Below are positions 41,513-50,543 of a stretch of DNA of 64,000 nt, piece after piece (within the stretch, counting starts at the first letter, position 1; every line of letters starts with the position of its first letter). The position numbers and the translations under genes are program-made. Below the pieces are notes generated by a model. It was given only the letters and a program-made list of their open reading frames with translations. It searched no databases and was not told the DNA's origin. Source of the stretch: Bradyrhizobium sp. BR 10289 (GTDB taxonomy: Bacteria > Pseudomonadota > Alphaproteobacteria > Rhizobiales > Xanthobacteraceae); NCBI RefSeq assembly GCF_019455385.1, contig NZ_JACOFR010000004.1, forward strand, positions 62,001 through 126,000. Direction: 5' to 3'.

Positions 41513-43609
41513 TCAACCCGTCAGGCCGAGCACTTCGCCGCGACGTTGCCCCGAGGGATCGACAGGCACTCGATTGACGACGATCCCGGTCGGCACGCCG
41601 CCGAAGCGGGAGAGCGCGGCCGTCACCCGGCGCATCGCGGCTGAATCGACCGCATCTTCGCGCGCGACCAGAACGACGAGATCGGCATGAGCGGCGAGCG
41701 CCGCCGCCTCCGGCTGCAACGCCAGCGAGGTTGCGTGGACGACGATCAGATCGAACTCCGAGCGGATATCTTCGGCAGGCGACAGGCCGGGCGCCCTGCC
41801 GGCACTGAGGAGCGCGTCGACACCGGCAAAGCTAGCCGTGGTCGTGCCGTCCGCGTGCCCTCTTGCCTCGCCGGCTCCGGCACCGCCGAGGTCTGGCTCG
41901 ACCCCGATCAGGACGCTCAGCTTTCCTCTGTTCACGGCCCAGCGGTTCAGCGAGCGCGCCACGGTGTTGCCGCCGGCGCGCTTGCCGACCGACATCACGA
42001 GAACGATCTTGCCGCGTTGTGCCGGCAATTTCTCCAGCCTGTCGAACAACGGGCGGAGATGAGCACCAAGGTCGAGCTCACCAGTCGCGGAGACCGGCCC
42101 TTGCCAGATGTTTCTGGGCACATTGCCAGGCACGAGATCGGGAATGCGGGCCCACAGCGGCGGACGCGGCCACGCCGGCACGGGCTGGCGCGGTGCCGGA
42201 TCGGGTGCGCGAACCTCTGCGGCAGCCTTCTCCGATCCGCGTCCCATGGCGACAACAGCCGCCGTCGACGTCAGCAGCGAGCCAATCGCGAGCGCAGCCA
42301 GCAGCAGGGGCAGTGGCGGGAGGGTCGAGCGCAGCGGAGGAATCGCAGAGGACGCAATCTTGGTCTGCGAGCTCTGCAACAGACGCTGCTCGTTGGTCGT
42401 CTTCGAACGCGACAGGAACTGCTCGTAGATGTTCCTGTTGGCTTCGGCGTCGCGCTGCAATTCCTGGAGCTTCACCAGCGCCTGACCGTCGACCAGCAGC
42501 TGCGATTCCGCCGCCTTCATCTGGCTCTCCAGCGCCCTCTGCTGATCGCGTTGGGCCTCGTATTCCGACTTGGCGGTGTCGATGGCTTTGGTGCGCTCGA
42601 CCTCGATCTGCCTGTTGAGGTCGTTCAGCTGGCTGTACGACATCACGAGGTCGGGATGGCGATCGCCGAACACCGCACGCTTTTGCGCGATCTGATCGTT
42701 CAACGCGGAACGCTGCGCGCGCAGGGCGCTCAGCAGATCCTGCTTGATCGGGCTCTCGACCTTCGCCTTCACGTCGCGCTGTGCCTGTTCGAAGCGCGCT
42801 TTCGCCTCTTCAGTCCGGGCCCGCGCGGCAGCAACCTGCTGCGACAGCTCGGTCACACGCAGTTGCTGGGTCGTGGAGTCCTTGCCGGCGTTGACGATCC
42901 TGTGCTCGAGCTTGAAGGCGGCAACGGCATCCTCCGATGCCTTCAGGCGGTCGTTCAGCGTCTTGAGCCGGCTGCTCAGCCAATCGGCGGCTTCATCCGT
43001 CGCCTCGGTCCGGATGCTCCTCTGGCTCGCGACGAACGCCTCGGCGATCGCGTTGGCATAATAGGCCGCCCGGTCCGACCGGTTCGAGGTGAAGCGGATG
43101 GCGATGACGTAGGTCAGCCCGCGACGGGAGATATCGAGACGGTTGCGGAACCGCTCGAGCAGGCGCGCGGGATCGGTGTGTCCCCCGGAAATATCCTCGT
43201 CTTCCTGAACCTTGAGCTGCTCGATCAGCGGCTTGAGAAAACCGTCGGACTTCGCCACTTCGACGAGGCTCTGCAGCGCGGCGCTGTCTTGCCCGATGCC
43301 CGGCAGGACGTCCTGCTCTGTGGTGACACGTTGCTCGCGGGGATCGACGACGACCAGCGCGGTCGCGGCATATCGCACCGGGATCACCAGGAGGACGACG
43401 ACGCCGAGCGCGAAGATCGCGAGCGCAAGCGTCAGGATGCGGCGGGCGTTGTCTCGCAGGAAGGAGAGCGCACCAGCCGCGGTGAGCACGCCGCCAAGGC
43501 GCGAAGCGGTCCCACGCGCCTCACCATTCGACGCACTCTTGCCCTGCCACGACGCGGCGACACCGGTCGATCCGGAACTTGTCGGCTCTGCGCCGCGACC
43601 GAACGTCAT
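41513..43609 (-). CDS. Wzz/GumC-type polysaccharide co-polymerase with degenerate BY-kinase-like domain
   Basis: A 698-residue protein. A first membrane helix at about 52-75 (ILTLALAIFALGVVVLLVIP) begins a Wzz domain, followed by a long coiled-coil region (about 200-430, rich in Gln/Ala/Glu), a second membrane helix near 470-490, and a cytoplasmic P-loop domain from about 534. In that domain the Walker A reads VGKRAGGNT with Asn548 where the Lys should be. Walker A' is LIGVEPD and the B-like motif is FDLIVVHATS, with His in place of Asp. No C-terminal Tyr cluster is present. It probably sets EPS chain length but is unlikely to be an active tyrosine kinase. Confidence 0.85.
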   Translation of the reverse strand: MTFGRGAEPTSSGSTGVAASWQGKSASNGEARGTASRLGGVLTAAGALSFLRDNARRILTLALAIFALGVVVLLVIPVRYAATALVVVDPREQRVTTEQDVLPGIGQDSAALQSLVEVAKSDGFLKPLIEQLKVQEDEDISGGHTDPARLLERFRNRLDISRRGLTYVIAIRFTSNRSDRAAYYANAIAEAFVASQRSIRTEATDEAADWLSSRLKTLNDRLKASEDAVAAFKLEHRIVNAGKDSTTQQLRVTELSQQVAAARARTEEAKARFEQAQRDVKAKVESPIKQDLLSALRAQRSALNDQIAQKRAVFGDRHPDLVMSYSQLNDLNRQIEVERTKAIDTAKSEYEAQRDQQRALESQMKAAESQLLVDGQALVKLQELQRDAEANRNIYEQFLSRSKTTNEQRLLQSSQTKIASSAIPPLRSTLPPLPLLLAALAIGSLLTSTAAVVAMGRGSEKAAAEVRAPDPAPRQPVPAWPRPPLWARIPDLVPGNVPRNIWQGPVSATGELDLGAHLRPLFDRLEKLPAQRGKIVLVMSVGKRAGGNTVARSLNRWAVNRGKLSVLIGVEPDLGGAGAGEARGHADGTTTASFAGVDALLSAGRAPGLSPAEDIRSEFDLIVVHATSLALQPEAAALAAHADLVVLVAREDAVDSAAMRRVTAALSRFGGVPTGIVVNRVPVDPSGQRRGEVLGLTG

Positions 43610-43710
43610 GGACTTTACTCGGATTCAACTGGCGAACACTGTTCAGTGGCTTGGTCCACCGTAAATATCTATGGTTAATCGGCAGTTACCCCGTGCTCCA
43701 CGCGATCATG

Positions 43711-43720
43711 ACCAATTGGT
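43711..43720. promoter_or_regulatory. 10-bp palindrome with adjacent GTTAACG in the Wzz/GT4 divergent region
   Basis: ACCAATTGGT is perfectly self-complementary and runs directly into GGTTAACG (43718-43725). GGTTAATC is at 43673-43680 and an inverted GAGTTAATG at 43794-43802. The 280-bp gap (43610-43889) otherwise shows no gene. Similar GTTAA motifs occur in the other two EPS gaps, suggesting but not proving a common regulator. Confidence 0.25.
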
Positions 43721-43889
43721 TAACGGGCTCATCTCGCGCCTGCCTGAAATCATCGAATTCAGCCGCGAAAGACACCCCTTGCGGCGGGCGGCCCATTAAC
43801 TCCGTTTGTTGCTAATCGGTGTCCCCTCAGTGCTCGCATGGTAGGTAGCGGATTAAGAAGGTGAACATTTCATTAGCGGGTCGGAACTC

Positions 43890-45080
43890 GTGCTCCACTA
43901 CCAGCCAGGCGCAGAACCGGGCGATGCACCGAAGCTACCGTCAGCCACATCGGCACCCGCCAGGCCGGATGACGGCAGACCGAAGCCGCACGTGCTCCTG
44001 GTCCAGACCCAGGCCGAGAACGCAGGCGCGCAGGAGATCTCCAGGCTGCTCGGTGCCGGCCTGAGAGCGCGCGGCTACCGGGTCACCAATCTGTTCTTTT
44101 TCCGCAAATCGGCCTCCTTCGACGAGCCGCCGGATACGCTCTATTGCGCGTCGAGCCGGCCGGGAAACCCGCTGGCCTTGCTGCGAATGCTGTGGACGCT
44201 CGGCCGTCACATCAGGACCCTCAGGCCCGACGCGGTCCTGACGTTCCAGCATTTCGGCAATGTCATCGGCGCCGGCATATCGCGCCTCGTCAGCCGCGCG
44301 CCTGTCGTCGCCAACCAGGTATCGTCCGCGTTGTCGATGAGCTGGCCGGTCCGCACCGCCGACATCGTCATGGGCAGCCTCGGTTTCTTCGACCGCATCA
44401 CGCTCAATTCGCACGACATGGAGCGTGAATATTCGCGCTACCCCGCGGCGTATCGCGCGCGCATGATGCACGTCCCGCACGGTTTCGATGACAAGGCCCT
44501 GACGCTGTCGAAGCAAGCGGCACGACAGACATTCAACCTGCCACGCGATCGGGTCCTGCTCGGCTGCGCCGCAAGGCTGCATCCGCATAAGCGGCTTGAT
44601 GCGGCGATCCGCCTGTTGCCGGATCAGCCATCCTGGCACCTTGCGCTCGCCGGCCAAGGCGACGACGAGGCCCGGCTGCGGCAGTTGGCAGATGAGTTGG
44701 ACGTCTCGGACAGGCTGCATCTGCTCGGCGAAATTCCTCCGCGCCGGATGGCGGCGTTTCTCGCCTGCCTCGACGTCTTCGTGTTCCCAACGCAGGCCGA
44801 GACCTTTGGCCTCGCCGCGGTCGAGGCCGCGAACGCCGGCGTCCCGTCGGTCGTCACCGATCTTCCGGTGCTGCGCGAGGTGTTGTCTTTCGAAGGCAAG
44901 CCGACCGCCCTCTTCGTCGATGCCGCCGATCACGCGAAACTCTCGGAAGCCGTAGCCAGATTGCTGACCGACCAAGCTCTGAGCAATGAGCTGCGACAAA
45001 ACGCCAAGGGCCTCAAACTGCGCTATTCGGTAGACGCCATGGTGGAGGAATACGTTCGAATTCTCGGCCAAGTCATTTGA
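43890..45080 (+). CDS. Glycosyltransferase family 4
   Basis: A 396-residue GT-B enzyme starting at GTG 43890. The N-terminal Rossmann domain has HVLLVQTQAENAGAQEISR, and the C-terminal domain has CAARLHPHKRLDAAIRLL and the nucleotide-sugar motif FPTQAETFGLAAVEAANAG, with the EX7E pair of GT4. It adds a sugar to the lipid-linked repeat unit on the cytoplasmic face. It is followed after 29 bp by the GINT1-like gene. Confidence 0.85.
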   Translation: MLHYQPGAEPGDAPKLPSATSAPARPDDGRPKPHVLLVQTQAENAGAQEISRLLGAGLRARGYRVTNLFFFRKSASFDEPPDTLYCASSRPGNPLALLRMLWTLGRHIRTLRPDAVLTFQHFGNVIGAGISRLVSRAPVVANQVSSALSMSWPVRTADIVMGSLGFFDRITLNSHDMEREYSRYPAAYRARMMHVPHGFDDKALTLSKQAARQTFNLPRDRVLLGCAARLHPHKRLDAAIRLLPDQPSWHLALAGQGDDEARLRQLADELDVSDRLHLLGEIPPRRMAAFLACLDVFVFPTQAETFGLAAVEAANAGVPSVVTDLPVLREVLSFEGKPTALFVDAADHAKLSEAVARLLTDQALSNELRQNAKGLKLRYSVDAMVEEYVRILGQVI

Positions 45081-45109
45081 CCTGATACGTTGGGATAGAT
45101 CGGCTCGAC

Positions 45110-46645
45110 ATGATCATCGAGTTTCGCTGTGAACGTGACCATGCCCGGCAGTGGATGCGCCGCGAGACGCTGTCGGTCGACGGAAGCGACGTTCCGGTGC
45201 AGATCGCATGGACGACGACGTCAGAGGCACAGCCGGCAGGCCTTGATGCGCTGTTCGAGCTCGAACGCGTGGTGCTGCGCAGGGGCAAAGCCGGCGGTGC
45301 CGACCGGCTGAAGTACGTTCCGGACCAGATGCAAGCTCGCGCCGGCACGGCCGATGTGATCGTCGATTTCACGACCGCTCCGCGCGATCCCGGCTGTTCG
45401 GCCAGGCTGTATCTCCGCCCGCTGTTCAACGGTGCCGCCGGCGAGAATGCTGCGCTCGCCGCCGTTCTTGCCGGCGATCTGCCTGTCGTCGAGATCGTCA
45501 ACGACATCGACGGCGCGGTGCTCGATCGCGGCCATCCATCCAGCGAGATCGCAGCCGGCCTCAGCGGCGCGCTCGACACGGTCATGGCACGCACGCTGAC
45601 CATGGTCGCAGCCATCCTGTCGGGACGGCCGCGCATCGTGCCGCAGCTTTCGCGTCCGGTCGGTGCTGCGAACCGACGCCGGCCTGCCGGTTATGTCTTG
45701 CGCGGTCTCGCGGCGTCGATCGCCAAGGAGATCTATCGCCTCTGCTGCTACGCGCCGCATTGGCATATCGGATGGCGCTTCAATGACAATGCCGATGTCT
45801 GGCAAACCGGAGACCTGTCCGGGCCGGGCTGGCATGTCCTCGCCGATCCCGGAAACCACTTTTACGCCGATCCCTTCCCCATCACGTGGCGCGGACGGAC
45901 ATTCGTCTTCTTCGAGGATCTCGATCACCGCGTCGGCAAGGGTATCATCTCGGCGATCGAGTTCGGCGACGCCGGGCCGATCGGAAACGTCGTGCCCGTG
46001 CTGGAAGAGCCCTGGCACCTCTCCTATCCGTTCCTGATCGAGGACGACGGCGAACTCTGGATGATCCCGGAGAGCTCGCTTCGCGGCGACGTCGCGCTCT
46101 ACAAATGCGTTCGCTTCCCGGACAAATGGGAGCGGCACGCGACGCTGCTGTCGGGCCTGGAGCTCGCCGATGCCACGATCACACGACACAACGGCCTATA
46201 CTATCTGTTCGGCGCCTGGCGGGACGGCACCGCCGGCTATTCGGATTCGCTTGCGATCTACTACGCCGAGCACCTGCTCGGCCCGTGGCGGCCCCATGCC
46301 AGCAACCCGGTGCTGATCGATCGCGCGAGCGCGCGGCCGGCGGGGAATTTCGTCAACATCAACGACAGGCTGTGGCGTCCCGTGCAGAACTGCACCGATG
46401 GCTATGGTGCAGCACTCGGCCTTGCGGAAGTCATCGAGCTGTCGCCGACGGCGTTCCGGCAGATCGTTCGCCACTCGCTCAAGCCGGGCCCGTTATGGCC
46501 CGGCCGGAAGCTGCACACGCTGAACCGCTGCGGCCGGCTCGAGGTGATCGACGGATCGCGCGTTCAGCCGAAGACGAGCGCCTTTACGCGCCGATTGCCA
46601 TCGGCCATTCCGCCTGCGCGAACCCGTCCATCGGCGGCCTGCTGA
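45110..46645 (+). CDS. Two-domain protein: N-terminal formyltransferase-like fold plus GINT1-like beta-propeller
   Basis: A 511-residue protein. The first 200 residues are rich in short strands and resemble the formyltransferase-like region that precedes this module. From about residue 220 (HWHIGWRF) it has the propeller repeats of the glucosamine inositolphosphorylceramide transferase N-terminal family, with HFYADPFPITWRGRTFVFFE, HLSYPFLIEDDGELWMIPES and LYYLFGAWR. Bacterial members are common in EPS loci and probably modify a sugar. The exact reaction is not established. Together with GT4 it forms a short rightward unit. Confidence 0.7.
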   Translation: MIIEFRCERDHARQWMRRETLSVDGSDVPVQIAWTTTSEAQPAGLDALFELERVVLRRGKAGGADRLKYVPDQMQARAGTADVIVDFTTAPRDPGCSARLYLRPLFNGAAGENAALAAVLAGDLPVVEIVNDIDGAVLDRGHPSSEIAAGLSGALDTVMARTLTMVAAILSGRPRIVPQLSRPVGAANRRRPAGYVLRGLAASIAKEIYRLCCYAPHWHIGWRFNDNADVWQTGDLSGPGWHVLADPGNHFYADPFPITWRGRTFVFFEDLDHRVGKGIISAIEFGDAGPIGNVVPVLEEPWHLSYPFLIEDDGELWMIPESSLRGDVALYKCVRFPDKWERHATLLSGLELADATITRHNGLYYLFGAWRDGTAGYSDSLAIYYAEHLLGPWRPHASNPVLIDRASARPAGNFVNINDRLWRPVQNCTDGYGAALGLAEVIELSPTAFRQIVRHSLKPGPLWPGRKLHTLNRCGRLEVIDGSRVQPKTSAFTRRLPSAIPPARTRPSAAC

Positions 46646-46753
46646 AGAGGCGCCCCGCGAACGGCGCATTGCTCGCCTGAGCGGGAGCGATGTTCAATTC
46701 GGACGGGATTCATGGCAGACAGGAGCGCGCAATTCTCGCACGCGGAGATTCCA

Positions 46754-47614
46754 ATGGCAGACGACACCAGCCCGCTTCATCGGCCGTTCGATCCGCGCAG
46801 CACATGGGCAAAACTGTCCCCGGCCGAACGCAGCGCGGCCTATGACAACAACGCGGCCGTCAAGAACAGCCCCGCCCTGATCGCCGAGCGGAATGAAGCA
46901 TCGGCGCGGATGCGGGCGACGCTGAAGTCCCATCTTGACCTGCCCTATGGCGAGCGTGCCAACAACAAGATCGACCTCTATCCGGCCACCAGGCCCGATG
47001 CCCCCTGCCTGGTATTCGTGCATGGCGGCTACTGGCAGCGTAACTCCCGCGAGCTGTTCGCCATGCTGGTCGAGGGTGTCGCCGCGCATGGCTGGTCGGT
47101 TGCCATTCCCGGCTATTCGCTGGCGCCGGACGTATCCCTCACCGAGATCGTCGCGGAGATTCCGCGTGCGCTCGACTGGCTTGCCGCGAACGGCGCCTCT
47201 TATGGCATTGCCGGACCGATCGTGCTGTCGGGCTGGTCCGCCGGCGCTCACCTCGTTGCGATGGCGCTGGAGCATCCGCGCGTGCATGCGGGGCTGGCGC
47301 TCTCGGGCGTCTACGACCTCGCGCCGATCCGCGACACCGGGCTCAACAACGCGCTGAAGCTGACGGATGAGGAGATTGCAAAACTCTCGCCGCTTCGTCT
47401 GCCGCTGACGCAGAAGCGGCTCGACATCGCCTATGGCAGAAACGAGCTGCCGGCGCTGGTCTGCGACTCCATCGCTCTCCATGAGAAGCGCATCGCGGCG
47501 AACGCGCCGGGCAGGCTGATCCCGGTCGAGGGTGCCGACCACTTCACCATTCTCGAGGCGCTGCGGCGACCTGACGGCATTCTGGTGGAAGCTGCCCGCC
47601 GGCTGCTGGACTGA
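46754..47614 (+). CDS. Alpha/beta hydrolase, kynurenine-formamidase-like
   Basis: A 286-residue hydrolase with the oxyanion motif VFVHGGYWQR, the nucleophile elbow LSGWSAGAH and the late His in VEGADHFTI. HGGYW is characteristic of arylformamidase and carboxylesterase relatives. The ATG at 46754 is preferred because GGAG lies 6 nt upstream; an ATG at 46712 would add 14 residues. The enzyme would open N-formyl or amide bonds and might belong to the N-heterocycle pathway at 47.7-61.8 kb, but it is not clearly in the same transcript. Confidence 0.8.
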   Translation: MADDTSPLHRPFDPRSTWAKLSPAERSAAYDNNAAVKNSPALIAERNEASARMRATLKSHLDLPYGERANNKIDLYPATRPDAPCLVFVHGGYWQRNSRELFAMLVEGVAAHGWSVAIPGYSLAPDVSLTEIVAEIPRALDWLAANGASYGIAGPIVLSGWSAGAHLVAMALEHPRVHAGLALSGVYDLAPIRDTGLNNALKLTDEEIAKLSPLRLPLTQKRLDIAYGRNELPALVCDSIALHEKRIAANAPGRLIPVEGADHFTILEALRRPDGILVEAARRLLD

Positions 47615-47647
47615 AGGTCGAAAACAACCCCATGCACAGTAGAACGC

Positions 47648-47699
47648 CCTTTGTTTTCAAAGGAGAATTTCGCGCGTGGCCTCGCATCACCGGCGAGGC
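47648..47699. terminator. Two hairpins between convergent genes
   Basis: In the 84-bp gap between the hydrolase (+) and ferredoxin (-) genes there is CCTTTG-TTTT-CAAAGG (47648-47663), a perfect 6-bp stem with a tetraloop, and GCCTCGC-N7-GCGAGGC (47679-47699), a perfect 7-bp stem starting at the ferredoxin stop. Neither is followed by a long U-run. Their position between convergent genes favours a bidirectional termination role. Confidence 0.45.
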
Positions 47700-48046
47700 T
47701 ACCGCTCCCCCGCTTCGATCCAGATTTGCTCGCCGGCAACCTTGACCGGATAGAGCCGCAATGGCGGGCTCGGCCACCCCGACGTGATCGCCCCGTCGCG
47801 CAAATCGAACGAGGCCGCGTGGCGCGGGCATCGCAGCCGCCCCGCCGTCACCTGCCCCAAACCGAGATCGGCCTGCTCATGCGGACAGGCGCGGTCGCAG
47901 GCGACGACGTCGCCATCGTTCCAGATCACGAGCAGGTCGCGCCCGGCGACGCGGACAATCGTCTCTGCCTTCAGCCGGTCGAGATCGCAGACCGGAATCC
48001 AGCCGGACCCCGCCGCATCATCCCCCGAGGTAGGCTTTTCGCACAT
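47699..48046 (-). CDS. Rieske-type [2Fe-2S] ferredoxin
   Basis: A 115-residue protein with the Rieske cluster motifs C54-P-H56 and C73-PR-H76, 16 residues apart, in the order and spacing of bacterial Rieske ferredoxins. Gly/Pro-rich strands at either end complete the small beta fold. No signal peptide is present, so it is cytoplasmic. It is the last gene of the leftward operon and overlaps the LivF-like gene by 29 nt. It may carry electrons for a ring-oxidising enzyme, although no terminal oxygenase partner is in view. Confidence 0.88.
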   Translation of the reverse strand: MCEKPTSGDDAAGSGWIPVCDLDRLKAETIVRVAGRDLLVIWNDGDVVACDRACPHEQADLGLGQVTAGRLRCPRHAASFDLRDGAITSGWPSPPLRLYPVKVAGEQIWIEAGER

Positions 48047-48734
48047 GCTCGTTCTCGATCAGCTCGCTGCCCGCGCCTGACAGCACGATGCGGCCGTTCT
48101 CGAGCAGATAGGCGTGGTCGCACATCTCGAGCGCGGCGAACGCGTTCTGCTCGACCAGCAGCACCGTGGTGCCGGCATCGCGGATGCCGCGGATGATCGC
48201 AAAGGTGCGCTCGACGATGTTGGGCGCAAGGCCCAAAGACGGCTCGTCGAACATGATCAGCCGCGGCCGCGACATCAGCGCGCGCCCGATCGCCAGCATC
48301 TGCTGCTCGCCGCCAGACAAGGTGCCCGCCGCCTGCCGGCGCCGCTCGGCGAGCCGCGGGAATTCCGCGTAGATGCGGTCGCGATCGGCCGCGATCTCGC
48401 CCGAACCACGACGGAGGTACGCCCCCATGTCGAGATTTTCCTCGACGCTCATGTGCGGAAACACGCGCCGGCCTTCCGGACAATGCGCGATCCCGCTTGC
48501 CAGCACGCGTGGTGGCCTTGCGCCGGTGATGTCGATGCCCTCGAAGCGCATCTGGCCGGAACGCGGCGGCACGAGACCGGAAATCGCGCGCAAGGTCGTG
48601 CTCTTCCCGGCGCCGTTGGCGCCGATCAGGGCGACAAGCTGCCCAGCCTTCACGTCGAGCGAGATGCCGCGCAGCGCGGTGACGCCGCCATAACCGCAGA
48701 CCATGTCGCGGATCTCAAGCACGCGCTGCTCCAT
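48018..48734 (-). CDS. Branched-chain-type ABC transporter ATP-binding protein (LivF-like)
   Basis: A 238-residue ATPase: Walker A GANGAGKST, Q-loop IAHCPEGRRVFPHMSVEENL, signature LSGGEQQMLAIGRAL, Walker B LIMFDEPSLGLAP. The EGR-x-FP stretch marks the LivF subgroup. It overlaps the LivG-like gene by 20 nt and the ferredoxin gene by 29 nt. Confidence 0.92.
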   Translation of the reverse strand: MEQRVLEIRDMVCGYGGVTALRGISLDVKAGQLVALIGANGAGKSTTLRAISGLVPPRSGQMRFEGIDITGARPPRVLASGIAHCPEGRRVFPHMSVEENLDMGAYLRRGSGEIAADRDRIYAEFPRLAERRRQAAGTLSGGEQQMLAIGRALMSRPRLIMFDEPSLGLAPNIVERTFAIIRGIRDAGTTVLLVEQNAFAALEMCDHAYLLENGRIVLSGAGSELIENEHVRKAYLGG

Positions 48735-49497
48735 GTCCGAGATAGGCCTCGATCACGGCCGGATCGTTGCGGATCACATCGGGCGTGCCCTCCGCGATGA
48801 TGCGGCCGTAATTGAGCACCACGATGCGGTCCGAGACCGTCATCACCATGGGCATGTCGTGCTCGACCAGCAGGATCGTGATGCCGCGATCGCGGATGCC
48901 GCGGATCAGCTCGACGAAGCGGTGCGTTTCGGATGCATTCATGCCGGAGACGGGCTCATCGAGCAGCAGCATCGAAGGCTCTGCCGCGAGCGCCAGTGCG
49001 ACGCCGACGAGCCGCTGCTCGCCATAAGAGAGCGAGCCGGCCGCATCATGGGCGCGGCGTTCGAGGCCGACCCATTCGATCAGCTCGCTCGCCTTCTGCC
49101 GTAGCTTGCGCTCGGAGGCGCGCGCGCCCGGCAGCCCCAGGATGGCATCGAGCAGCCGGACCCGGCCCTGACGGTGCAGGCCGATCAGGAGATTGTCGTA
49201 GACGGTGTCGTTGGGGAACACGCTGGTACGCTGGAAGGTGCGGATCAGGCCGAGATCGGCGATCTCGTGCGGCTTCAACCCGGTGAGCGTCGTGCCCTGA
49301 TAGGTGACCTGGCCCGCGCTCGGCGTCAGGAAGCCGGTCATCACGTTGAAGGCCGTGGTCTTGCCGGCGCCATTCGGCCCGATCAGGCTGACGATCTCGC
49401 CCTCGCCGACGGTAAAGCTCATGTCGGAAATCGCGACCAGCCCGCCAAAACGGACGGCGACCTGATCGATGGTCATGGCCACGTTGCGCGCATTCAT
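48715..49497 (-). CDS. Branched-chain-type ABC transporter ATP-binding protein (LivG-like)
   Basis: A 260-residue ATPase starting at the ATG overlapping the LivM stop (TGATG): Walker A GPNGAGKTT, LIRTFQRTSVFPNDTVYDNL, signature LSYGEQRLVGVALAL, Walker B MLLLDEPVSGMN. The LSYG rather than LSGG signature is normal for LivG. Coding-like sequence further upstream in this frame is an artefact across LivM. Confidence 0.92.
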   Translation of the reverse strand: MNARNVAMTIDQVAVRFGGLVAISDMSFTVGEGEIVSLIGPNGAGKTTAFNVMTGFLTPSAGQVTYQGTTLTGLKPHEIADLGLIRTFQRTSVFPNDTVYDNLLIGLHRQGRVRLLDAILGLPGARASERKLRQKASELIEWVGLERRAHDAAGSLSYGEQRLVGVALALAAEPSMLLLDEPVSGMNASETHRFVELIRGIRDRGITILLVEHDMPMVMTVSDRIVVLNYGRIIAEGTPDVIRNDPAVIEAYLGHGAARA

Positions 49498-50543
49498 CAC
49501 GCCGGCTCCTTGGCGCCGGTTTCGGTGAGAGCTGCCGGAGCCAGCGCCGGCGTGTTGCTTCGCCGCCTCGAAAATCGCTGTGCCAGCGACGGCACGATGC
49601 CGCGCGGCAGCACGAACAGGATCGCCATGAGCACGCCGCCATAGGCGATCCACTGCGCCTCCGGCGCCATCACCGGCCGCAACGCGACCGGCAGCAGCCC
49701 GAAGATCAGGCCCCCGACGACGGGCCCAGCGAGCGAGCCCTTGCCGCCTGAGATCACCATGATGACCATGGTGACAGTGTTGATGAAGGCAAACACCTCC
49801 GGATCGATGATCCGGATGTAATGCGCATAGAGGCTGCCGGCGGCGCCCGCGATCGCGGCGGAGATCACCGCGGCAATCGTCAGCGTCTTGGTGACGTCGA
49901 TGCCAACGGAGACGGCCAGCGTCTCGTTCTCCATCAGCCCGCGCATGGCGCGGCCGAAATGGGAATGAACGAGGCGCGCGATCAGCAGATAGGCGAGGAG
50001 CGCCACCACCAGCATGAGATAATAGTTCTGCATCTTGGTGCGCAGCGTCAGCTCGCCGAATCCGGGCAACGGCAGGGCGATGGAGGGAATGTTGGTCAAC
50101 GCCAGCGGTCCTTGCGTCAGCTCGACCCAGTTCAGCGCCACCAGACGGACCACCTCGGCAAAGGAGATCGTCACGATGACGAAATAGGCGCCGCGGACGC
50201 GGAACGACAACTGGCCGACGAAATAACCGCACAGCCCGGCGATCAGCATCGCCAACACGAAGCCGACGATGGGCGGCCAGGGCGTGTGAACCAGGCGCAG
50301 GCCTCCGGGCAGGCCGATATCGAAGCCGAGCGAGGTCAGCGCGCTGACATAGGCGCCGATGCCGAAGAAGGCGATGTGGCCGAGGCTGAGCTGACCGGTG
50401 AAGCCGAGCAGCAGATTGAGGCTCATCGCGCCGATCACGAAGATGCCGGTCGTGATCAGCGCATTGAGCAGATAGGGATCGCGCAGCCAGAGCGGCACCG
50501 AGGCCAGCACTGCGACCGCCAGGATGGTGATGATGATCCTCAT
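49497..50543 (-). CDS. Branched-chain-type ABC transporter permease (LivM-like)
   Basis: A 348-residue membrane protein from the ATG at 50543 (MRIIITILAVAVLASVPLWL), overlapping the LivH stop by 4 nt. The LivM motifs LLGFTGQLSLGHIAFFGIGA and VSGGKGSLAGPVVGGLIFG are present. About ten hydrophobic segments. It pairs with LivH to form the channel. Confidence 0.92.
   Translation of the reverse strand: MRIIITILAVAVLASVPLWLRDPYLLNALITTGIFVIGAMSLNLLLGFTGQLSLGHIAFFGIGAYVSALTSLGFDIGLPGGLRLVHTPWPPIVGFVLAMLIAGLCGYFVGQLSFRVRGAYFVIVTISFAEVVRLVALNWVELTQGPLALTNIPSIALPLPGFGELTLRTKMQNYYLMLVVALLAYLLIARLVHSHFGRAMRGLMENETLAVSVGIDVTKTLTIAAVISAAIAGAAGSLYAHYIRIIDPEVFAFINTVTMVIMVISGGKGSLAGPVVGGLIFGLLPVALRPVMAPEAQWIAYGGVLMAILFVLPRGIVPSLAQRFSRRRSNTPALAPAALTETGAKEPA

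Noticed and set aside
41687..43678. 663-codon open frame antisense to the Wzz-like gene
   Set aside because: The translation is low-complexity Arg/Gln/Leu-rich with no motifs, and the opposite strand is clearly coding.
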